A stretch of DNA of 12,336 nt. Source: Rickettsiaceae bacterium (GTDB lineage Bacteria > Pseudomonadota > Alphaproteobacteria > Rickettsiales > Rickettsiaceae). This document shows, one piece after another, positions 7,851 through 12,336 of this stretch. The stretch covers positions 1 through 12,336 of the forward strand of contig JAIOYD010000018.1 in assembly GCA_021741285.1 (NCBI GenBank), read 5' to 3'. Each line of letters opens with the position of its first letter. The first letter of the stretch is position 1. A model generated the notes under the pieces. That model was given only the letters and a program-made list of their open reading frames with translations. It searched no databases and was not told the DNA's origin. The position numbers were made by a program, and so were the translations under genes.

Positions 7851-7858
7851 GTTATAAT
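7832..7858 (+). promoter_or_regulatory. Possible hemE promoter overlapping DnaA boxes
   Basis: TTGATA (7832-7837, 5 of 6 matches) and a perfect TATAAT (7853-7858) point toward hemE with a 15-base spacer, two bases short of ideal. The -35 element lies in one DnaA box and the predicted start (~7865) falls in the next perfect box. Two more TATAAT sequences (7887-7892 and 7904-7909) lie nearer hemE without good -35 elements, so the true start is uncertain. Confidence 0.4.
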
Positions 7859-7863
7859 CTCCC

Positions 7864-7872
7864 TTATCCACA
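7864..7872 (+). promoter_or_regulatory. DnaA box, perfect consensus, adjoining the unwinding region
   Basis: TTATCCACA in plus orientation is the last box before the A/T-rich tract. It is followed immediately by CTA and three CAA triplets (7877-7885), then A/T-only sequence. This box is the best candidate for directing DnaA onto single-stranded DNA. Confidence 0.88.
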
Positions 7873-7876
7873 CTAC

Positions 7877-7917
7877 CAACAACAACTATAATATTCTTAT
7901 ATATATAATATATTATT
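7877..7917. other. Candidate DNA unwinding element
   Basis: After three CAA triplets (7877-7885), bases 7887-7917 contain only A and T apart from a single C (7896). They lie directly beside the DnaA box at 7864-7872. The placement and composition fit a DNA unwinding element. The same bases form the hemE 5' untranslated or promoter region, so part of the A/T bias may have that cause. Confidence 0.65.
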
Positions 7918-7932
7918 TAGTAGGAAAAGCTA

Positions 7933-8949
7933 ATGAGTACATTGATACATACTTTTCAAGGAAAAAATACCAGTGTTCCTATTTGGCTTATGAGACAAGC
8001 GGGGAGATACATGCCTGAATATATGGAAGTAAGATCCCATGTAAGTAATTTTCTTGATTTATGCTATGATTCGGAAAAGGCTACTAAAGTAACTTTGCAA
8101 CCAATTGAAAGGTTTGGTTTAGACGCTGCGATATTATTCTCTGATATACTAGTTATTCCTCATTCTCTTGGATGGGATGTAACTTTTGAAAAAGGAGAAG
8201 GACCTATACTTAAGAAGTTTGAATCAGAAAATGATCTTCACAGATTGAATGATAAGTTTTTAAATAGAATAAATCAAGTATATGAAACGGTAGAAAAAAC
8301 AAAAGCTAAACTTTCAAAAGATGTTAGTCTTATAGGATTTGCAGGAAGTCCATGGACGGTTGTTAGCTATATGCTTGAAGGAAGGGGAAAACAAGATTTT
8401 TCTATTAGTAAAAATTTTCTTTATACGAAAAATAAAGAAGCACAAAAATTAATAGAAATTATAACAGAAAAGACAATAGAATATTTATCTAATCAAATTG
8501 TAGCGGGTGCAGATGTTATCCAGCTATTTGACTCATGGTCTGGAATATTGAATGGAAAATTGTATGATGATTTTGTCATTAAACCAACAAAAAAAATAAT
8601 AGACACATTAAAAGAAAAATTCCCGTTAGTTCCCATTATTGGTTTTCCAAGAGGTTCTGGCTATCATTATGATGAATATATAAAGCAAACAGGCATAAAT
8701 GGAGTTGGGGTAGATCAATTTATACCACTAAAACAGATGAAATTATGGCAAAAAAATTTGGTGGTCCAGGGAAATTTAGATCCAGTAATTTTGCTTGGAA
8801 ATAAGGAAAACATAAAAGTTGCTGTTGATCAAATTATGGAATCATTAGATCATAAAAATTTCATATTCAATCTTGGTCATGGTATATTGCCGACAACTCC
8901 AGTAAATAACGTCGAATATCTTGTCAACTATGTCAAAAGCTTCAGATAA
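7933..8949 (+). CDS. hemE: Uroporphyrinogen decarboxylase
   Basis: Removes four carboxyl groups from uroporphyrinogen III to give coproporphyrinogen III in the cytoplasm. It has 338 residues, the normal length. Family signatures are PIWLMRQAGRYMPEY (16-30), with the substrate-binding R21 and R25, FSDILVIP (69-76) with catalytic D71, and GFAGSPWTVVSYMLEG (135-150) with Y146. FNLGHGILP near the C-terminus is the last conserved block. The ATG follows an AGGA ribosome-binding site by 7 bases. The gene starts at the edge of the origin, as in Rickettsia and Caulobacter, so its transcription passes through or beside the unwinding region. hemH overlaps its 3' end and hemJ follows, forming a heme operon. 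Confidence 0.98.
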   Translation: MSTLIHTFQGKNTSVPIWLMRQAGRYMPEYMEVRSHVSNFLDLCYDSEKATKVTLQPIERFGLDAAILFSDILVIPHSLGWDVTFEKGEGPILKKFESENDLHRLNDKFLNRINQVYETVEKTKAKLSKDVSLIGFAGSPWTVVSYMLEGRGKQDFSISKNFLYTKNKEAQKLIEIITEKTIEYLSNQIVAGADVIQLFDSWSGILNGKLYDDFVIKPTKKIIDTLKEKFPLVPIIGFPRGSGYHYDEYIKQTGINGVGVDQFIPLKQMKLWQKNLVVQGNLDPVILLGNKENIKVAVDQIMESLDHKNFIFNLGHGILPTTPVNNVEYLVNYVKSFR

Positions 8950-9994
8950 TATAAAAACTGCAATAGTGTTGTTTAACCTAGGTGGTCCAGATAGTTTAAA
9001 ATCTGTTAAACCATTTTTATTTAACCTTTTTAATGATAAGAATATAATTACATTACCATCTTTTTTTCGATATTTTATTGCCTGGTTTATTTCAGCAAGA
9101 AGAGAAAAAACAGCCATAGAAATATATTCGCAAATGGGAGGTAAATCTACTATTTTAGAAGAAACACTTGGTCAGGCAAATGCTTTAAAACTAGAGTTAA
9201 GTGACAAAATTAAAAATGAATTTGAAATTTTTATATGCATGAGACATTGGCATCCAATGACTGAGGAAATTATATCTAGGCTAGAAACTTATAGGCCAGC
9301 TGAAATTATCCTAGTGCCGCTCTATCCACAATTTTCAACTACCACTACGGCATCTTCAATAGAAGAATTTATTAAAATAAAAAATAAATCATTAATTAAA
9401 GGCATTCCTTCTAAGGTAATATGTTGCTATCCACAAGATGATAATTTTTCCAAAGCTCACGCTAGCCTTATTACAAAAGCAATAGAGCGGGTAAAAGATA
9501 AAAATAATTATAGAATATTATTTTCTGCTCATGGGCTACCAAAAAAAATAATTGAGTCAGGTGATCCATATCAGTGGCAAGTTGAATCTTCTGTAAATGC
9601 TGTCCTTGATCAGATGCCATTTGATGGGTTGGATTATAAAATTACTTATCAAAGCAAAGTGGGGCCTCTTGAGTGGATTGGTCCAAACACGGAGGATGAA
9701 ATTAAAATTGCAGTGAAAGAAAGAAAAGAATTGGTAATTGTCCCTATTTCTTTTGTTAGTGAGCACTCAGAAACCTTAGTAGAACTTGATATAGAATATA
9801 AAGATATTACTAATAAACAAGATTTGAATTACATCAGAGTTCCGACACTAAGTATCAATAATCTGTTTATTAAATCATTGAGTGAGATTATACTGAAAGC
9901 AAAAGAGAAAGAGGGAGAATTTTTAACTTCTTCTTCGCTTTCAAGGATTTGTCCAAGTGACTTTACAAAATGTCCGTGTAAAAAAGTAAATTAA
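8930..9994 (+). CDS. hemH: Ferrochelatase, with C-terminal cysteine motif
   Basis: Inserts ferrous iron into protoporphyrin IX, the final step of protoheme synthesis, at the inner face of the membrane. From the ATG at 8930 it has 354 residues. A TTG nine bases upstream (8921) would add MST, but the ATG is the more natural start. Conserved features are FNLGGPDS (15-22), MRHWHP (104-109), LYPQFSTTTTASS (131-143), SAHGLP with catalytic H201 (199-204), KVGPLEWIGP (243-252) and SEHSETLVELD with E281 (277-287). The C-terminus holds C341, C348 and C350 in a C-x6-C-x-C pattern. As I recall, this resembles the ligand set of [2Fe-2S] microbial ferrochelatases; C165 or C166 could be the fourth ligand. 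The first 20 bases overlap hemE, implying translational coupling. Confidence 0.96.
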   Translation: MSKASDNIKTAIVLFNLGGPDSLKSVKPFLFNLFNDKNIITLPSFFRYFIAWFISARREKTAIEIYSQMGGKSTILEETLGQANALKLELSDKIKNEFEIFICMRHWHPMTEEIISRLETYRPAEIILVPLYPQFSTTTTASSIEEFIKIKNKSLIKGIPSKVICCYPQDDNFSKAHASLITKAIERVKDKNNYRILFSAHGLPKKIIESGDPYQWQVESSVNAVLDQMPFDGLDYKITYQSKVGPLEWIGPNTEDEIKIAVKERKELVIVPISFVSEHSETLVELDIEYKDITNKQDLNYIRVPTLSINNLFIKSLSEIILKAKEKEGEFLTSSSLSRICPSDFTKCPCKKVN

Positions 9995-10004
9995 GAAAAA
10001 TTTT

Positions 10005-10442
10005 ATGGAAGACTATTTTATGTGGTACAAAGCTATTCATGTGATATCAGTAATATCATGGATGGCAGCAATGTTTTATATGCCAAGACTTTTCGTTTAT
10101 CACACTAGAGCAAAAATTGGTTCAGAAATGGATAAAACATTTCAGCAAATGGAACATAAATTACTAAAAATAATTATGACTCCATCTATGATTTCAACTT
10201 ATTTTTTTGGGATATTAATAGCTTATATATATGGTTTTGTTGCATTGGGAGTTTGGTTTCACATAAAAATGACAGCTGTTCTTGGTTTGACTATTTTTCA
10301 TGGGTTGCTTGCTAAGTGGAGAAAAGATTTTATAAATGGCAACAATAATCATTCTGAAAAATTTTATCGACTTATGAACGAAATACCACCCATACTAATG
10401 ATTATTGCAGTCATTATGGTTATTGTTAAACCATTTGAGTAA
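10005..10442 (+). CDS. hemJ: Protoporphyrinogen IX oxidase, HemJ type
   Basis: An inner-membrane enzyme (UPF0093 family) that oxidises protoporphyrinogen IX to protoporphyrin IX. It replaces HemG or HemY in most alphaproteobacteria. The 145-residue protein has four hydrophobic segments. Conserved residues are H12 in AIHVISVISWMA, the block MFYMPRLFVYH (23-33), W84 and K88 in VWFHIKM, and NEIPP (125-129). H12 and K88 are the positions implicated in catalysis or heme binding in studied homologues. It starts 10 bases after hemH, which uses its product directly. A later in-frame ATG at 10020 would remove five residues and keep all the conserved ones. No clear terminator follows it. Confidence 0.94.
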   Translation: MEDYFMWYKAIHVISVISWMAAMFYMPRLFVYHTRAKIGSEMDKTFQQMEHKLLKIIMTPSMISTYFFGILIAYIYGFVALGVWFHIKMTAVLGLTIFHGLLAKWRKDFINGNNNHSEKFYRLMNEIPPILMIIAVIMVIVKPFE

Positions 10443-10569
10443 TATATTACTCCTTTTGGAAGATCTAAATGTCAAAAAAATTAAAGCGATATTAATTCCA
10501 TATCCAATAAAATCAGTATTCCAGGAATAGAAATTAAATTGCCTTAGCTTGAATGAATCAGGTCGCTTG
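10443..10569. other. Intergenic spacer between the heme operon and def
   Basis: Non-coding AT-rich DNA without a recognisable RNA gene. It contains a small dyad TATTC-CAG-GAATA (10517-10529) and a weak TCC-TTTT-GGA hairpin (~10452-10461) just after hemJ. Neither has the strength or T-tail of an intrinsic terminator, so hemJ transcripts may run on into def or end by a factor-dependent route. Confidence 0.5.
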
Positions 10570-10598
10570 TTTACAAATTAGAGTATTTGTGTTACAAT
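10570..10598 (+). promoter_or_regulatory. Sigma70-type promoter for def-fmt
   Basis: TTTACA (10570-10575) and TACAAT (10593-10598) are separated by exactly 17 bases. Each matches its consensus at 5 of 6 positions. The predicted transcription start near 10605 leaves a ~30-base leader before the def ATG. This is the best-formed promoter in the window and separates def-fmt from the heme operon. Confidence 0.7.
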
Positions 10599-10636
10599 TT
10601 GTCTCCACTATCTAACTTAAAAACAAACACCCTTTT

Positions 10637-11164
10637 ATGGCAAAGCTTGAAGTGCTAACAGCACCCAATACAATTCTAAAAAAGAAAGCAAACCCTGTCG
10701 AATCAGTTGACGATTCAGTCAGGAAGCTTATGGATGATATGCTTGAGACGATGTATGAAGATAGAGGGGTAGGTTTAGCTGCAAATCAAGTTGGTGTACT
10801 AAAGAGAGTTTTAGTGCTAGATTTGCAAAATGATGATGAAGAAGAAAGGCCAAAAGGGTTTTACCCACTATATATTGCTAATCCCGAGGTAACAGAAGCA
10901 TCCGATGAGATGATTGAGGCTGAAGAATATTGTTTGTCAGTTCCAGATCAAGGAGTTCCCGTTTTAAGGCATGCTTCAATTAAAATAAAATATCTTGATT
11001 ATAACAATAAAGTTAAAGACCTTTCATCTAAGGGGTGGCTTGCAAGAGCAATTCAGCATGAAATGGATCACTTAAATGGAAAAATACTTATTGACTATTT
11101 ATCTGTATTAAAGAAAAATGTGGTTCTTCGTAGGCTTACAAAATTAAAGAAAGAGTTTAATTAA
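10637..11164 (+). CDS. def: Peptide deformylase
   Basis: A metal-dependent cytoplasmic hydrolase that removes the formyl group from the N-terminal methionine of new proteins. It has 175 residues. Motif 1 is GVGLAANQ (44-51) with the active-site Gln51. Motif 2 is EEYCLS (96-101), where C99 is a metal ligand. Motif 3 is QHEMDHLNG (140-148), with H141 and H145 as ligands and catalytic E142. In motif 2 the residue before the cysteine is tyrosine, where the classical EGCLS motif has glycine. All metal ligands and the catalytic glutamate are intact, so activity is still expected. There is no strong ribosome-binding site. fmt follows after 36 bases, and the two enzymes act on the same formyl group in opposite directions. 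Confidence 0.96.
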   Translation: MAKLEVLTAPNTILKKKANPVESVDDSVRKLMDDMLETMYEDRGVGLAANQVGVLKRVLVLDLQNDDEEERPKGFYPLYIANPEVTEASDEMIEAEEYCLSVPDQGVPVLRHASIKIKYLDYNNKVKDLSSKGWLARAIQHEMDHLNGKILIDYLSVLKKNVVLRRLTKLKKEFN

Positions 11165-11200
11165 ATCCTTTAGGATTAAATAGCAAAATATAGATAAATT

Positions 11201-12106
11201 GTGGATATAATTTTCATGGGAACGCCGGAGTTTGCTGTTCCAGCTCTGCGACATTTAATTTCATCAAGTGATCATAAGATAAAGGCGGTTTTTACGAGAG
11301 CTCCAAAGGCACAGGGGCGTGGAATGAAGCTTACTAATTCGCCTATTCACGATTTAGCTCTTTCGCATAATATAGATGTTTACACATTAAAAACACTAAG
11401 AAATGAAGAAGCATTTAAGTTGATCGATTCAATCAGAGCGGACATAATTATTGTTGTTGCATATGGATTTATTATTCCTAAGAATATACTAACAGCTAAA
11501 AAATATGGGTGTTTAAATATCCATCCATCAAAACTTCCTAAATACCGTGGGGCAGCACCATTACAAAGAACCATTATAAATGGCGAAACAGAGACTTCTG
11601 TCTGCATAATGCAGATGGATGAAGGAATTGATACTGGTGACATCATTTTACAAAAAGATTTGATTCTGAATTCCAAAATTACTTTCCCAGAACTGCACGA
11701 TCAATGTGCCCAGATTGGGGGGACGTTACTTTTAGAGGTGCTAGAAAATATTGAGAACCTGCCCAGAATTAAGCAATCAGAGAGAGGAGTATCTTATGCT
11801 GATAAATTAACAAAAGAAGAGGCAAAAGTTGATTGGCATGACTCAGCATCTAATATTGATTGTAAGATCAGAGGAATGAATCCATGGCCTGGGGCTTATT
11901 TTATTCATGATTCTAAAACTATTAAAATACTAGAGGCAACTTGGACTAACAATGAACATAAATCTAATCCAGGAGAAATCTTGAATAGGGATTTTGAAGT
12001 AGCTTGTGGCAGTGGAACATTGATAATTAAATATCTAAAACCAGAAGGAAAGCCAAAAATGTTAGCAACTGACTACCTAAGAGGCCTTTCTTCTAATTTC
12101 CGTTAA
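11201..12106 (+). CDS. fmt: Methionyl-tRNA formyltransferase
   Basis: Transfers a formyl group from 10-formyl-THF to Met-tRNA(fMet), marking the initiator for translation. It has 301 residues, the normal length. The start is GTG at 11201: an in-frame TAA lies two codons upstream and no ATG precedes the conserved FMGTPEFAVPAL (5-16). The catalytic domain shows AYGFIIP (87-93), LNIHPSKLPKYRGAAP (105-120) with N106 and H108, and MDEGIDTGD (139-147) with D144, the catalytic triad of the family. The C-terminal domain (~205-301), including IRGMNPWPGAY, binds tRNA. A small hairpin (AATCC/GGATT, 11164-11177) lies between def and fmt and is too weak to be a terminator. Formation with def is typical of bacteria. 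Confidence 0.97.
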   Translation: MDIIFMGTPEFAVPALRHLISSSDHKIKAVFTRAPKAQGRGMKLTNSPIHDLALSHNIDVYTLKTLRNEEAFKLIDSIRADIIIVVAYGFIIPKNILTAKKYGCLNIHPSKLPKYRGAAPLQRTIINGETETSVCIMQMDEGIDTGDIILQKDLILNSKITFPELHDQCAQIGGTLLLEVLENIENLPRIKQSERGVSYADKLTKEEAKVDWHDSASNIDCKIRGMNPWPGAYFIHDSKTIKILEATWTNNEHKSNPGEILNRDFEVACGSGTLIIKYLKPEGKPKMLATDYLRGLSSNFR

Positions 12107-12158
12107 TGCTTCTAATTATTTAACTTTCACTATATCTTTTTAACAAAAGGTTAAGATT

Positions 12159-12249
12159 TTCCTAGAATTAGGAAGGGGTTCCTGAGCAAATATATTTCAA
12201 AGTCTCTGCGTCAAAATTCTAAATTTCTGACGTAATTTCAGGAATTTTT
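12159..12249 (+). terminator. Nested inverted repeats after fmt, possible terminator or structured RNA
   Basis: TTCCTGA (12179-12185) pairs with TCAGGAA (12238-12244), which is followed at once by TTTTT (12245-12249). Inside this, GCGTCAAAATT (12208-12218) pairs with AATTT-C-TGACGT (12222-12233), an 11-bp stem with one bulged C, one G-U pair and a 3-base loop. A separate hairpin TTCCTA-GAAT-TAGGAA (12159-12174) competes, because AGGAA can also pair with the TTCCT at 12179-12183. The T-run suggests termination of def-fmt transcripts. The branched shape is unusual for a simple terminator and may be a repeat element or small RNA. Confidence 0.45.
12187..12249 (+). repeat. Right copy of a degenerate dispersed repeat
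   Basis: The core at 12201-12220 matches the reverse complement of 115-134 at 17 of 20 positions. A weaker match continues through CTGA...ATT...AAGG/CAGG...ATTTT. It coincides with the nested hairpins after fmt, suggesting that the structure is part of the repeat. Boundaries are approximate and the left copy does not keep the same pairing well. Confidence 0.35.
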
Positions 12250-12336
12250 AAAATAAATGGTCGCATCTTTATTTTTTGTATATATCCCTTGCCAAGGACG
12301 TAAAATTTTGGTGCCATGGTATCAAAAACTCAGATT
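12250..12336. other. Right-edge non-coding sequence
   Basis: No complete gene is visible. A near-palindrome centred on CCATGG spans 12306-12327, with two G-T mismatched pairs. Its central ATG (12316) opens a frame that runs to the window edge (MVSKTQI), but no well-placed ribosome-binding site precedes it. The next gene therefore cannot be called from this sequence. Confidence 0.4.

Larger units (their letters stand above)
7567..7932. other. oriC: Chromosomal origin of replication (oriC)
   Basis: A 366-bp non-coding gap between divergent ppsR and hemE, the conserved address of the origin in Rickettsia and Caulobacter. It contains three perfect DnaA boxes and three one-mismatch boxes. Four of the six fall within 106 bp (7767-7872), beside an almost pure A/T tract (7887-7917) that would melt easily. 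Every gene in the window points away from this gap, as expected where leading strands begin. I found no full CtrA site (TTAA-N7-TTAA), only isolated TTAA half-sites at 7597, 7614 and 7788. A near-match to an IHF site (TTGATA with upstream A-run) overlaps 7825-7837. A 7-bp dyad, CTATGTT/AACATAG, lies at 7661-7689. Confidence 0.88.

Noticed and set aside
8845-9117. Minus-strand open frame across the hemE-hemH junction
   Set aside because: It is antisense to two firmly identified genes and has no protein features of its own.
11164-11177. Small hairpin between def and fmt considered as a terminator
   Set aside because: It has only a 5-bp AT-rich stem with no T-run, and def and fmt form a logical operon.
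11199-11207. DnaA-box-like TGTGGATAT at the fmt start
   Set aside because: It is a single one-mismatch site overlapping the GTG start codon and away from the origin. One such match per several kilobases is expected by chance in AT-rich DNA.
12316-12336. Possible start of another gene at the right edge
   Set aside because: Only seven codons are visible and the nearest AGGA is about 17 bases from the ATG, so there is no basis for a call.
1-12336. CRISPR arrays, tRNA or rRNA genes, insertion sequences and prophage genes
   Set aside because: No regularly spaced repeats, no cloverleaf-like or ribosomal RNA segments and no transposase or phage-like reading frames were found on either strand.

Overview
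The window is AT-rich and carries a compact set of housekeeping genes. It most resembles an obligately intracellular alphaproteobacterium of the Rickettsiales type (Rickettsiaceae, Midichloriaceae or a Holosporales-like relative). The main evidence is the arrangement ppsR (RP001-type) / intergenic gap / hemE, the conserved neighbourhood of the chromosomal replication origin known from Rickettsia prowazekii and Caulobacter. Short intergenic gaps and very AT-rich spacers fit a reduced genome. I cannot name the species.

Layout. Every gene left of position 7566 is on the minus strand and every gene right of 7933 is on the plus strand, so all are transcribed away from the 366-bp gap between them. 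That gap has three perfect DnaA boxes (TTATCCACA), three one-mismatch boxes and an AT-only stretch. I call it oriC. The window is therefore a replication-origin region with all genes on the leading strands.

Left arm, reading away from the origin: ppsR (PPDK/PEP-synthase regulatory protein), coaE (last step of CoA synthesis), dnaQ (DNA polymerase III proofreading subunit), a 5-formyltetrahydrofolate cyclo-ligase, a CvpA-family membrane protein, tatC (twin-arginine translocase), serS (seryl-tRNA synthetase), a small CBU_0592-like membrane protein that starts at TTG, and a 521-residue fusion of a periplasmic amino-acid-binding-type domain with a TRIC/YadS membrane domain. The genes from ppsR to cvpA overlap or are separated by a few bases, as are tatC, serS and the small membrane gene, so they form one or two long transcripts. 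A clear intrinsic terminator follows the fusion gene.

Right arm: hemE, hemH and hemJ form a heme-synthesis operon that begins at the origin edge and supplies three of the last four steps to protoheme; the coproporphyrinogen oxidase step is not here. A good sigma70-type promoter then drives def and fmt, which together handle N-formylmethionine at the start of proteins. The window ends in 230 bp of structured non-coding DNA containing nested inverted repeats.

Most notable points: the origin itself, with possible promoter elements for hemE laid over DnaA boxes; the solute-binding/TRIC fusion; a C-terminal cysteine motif in HemH suggesting an iron-sulfur cluster; an unusual tyrosine in the metal-binding motif of Def; and a degenerate repeat shared by the two ends of the window.
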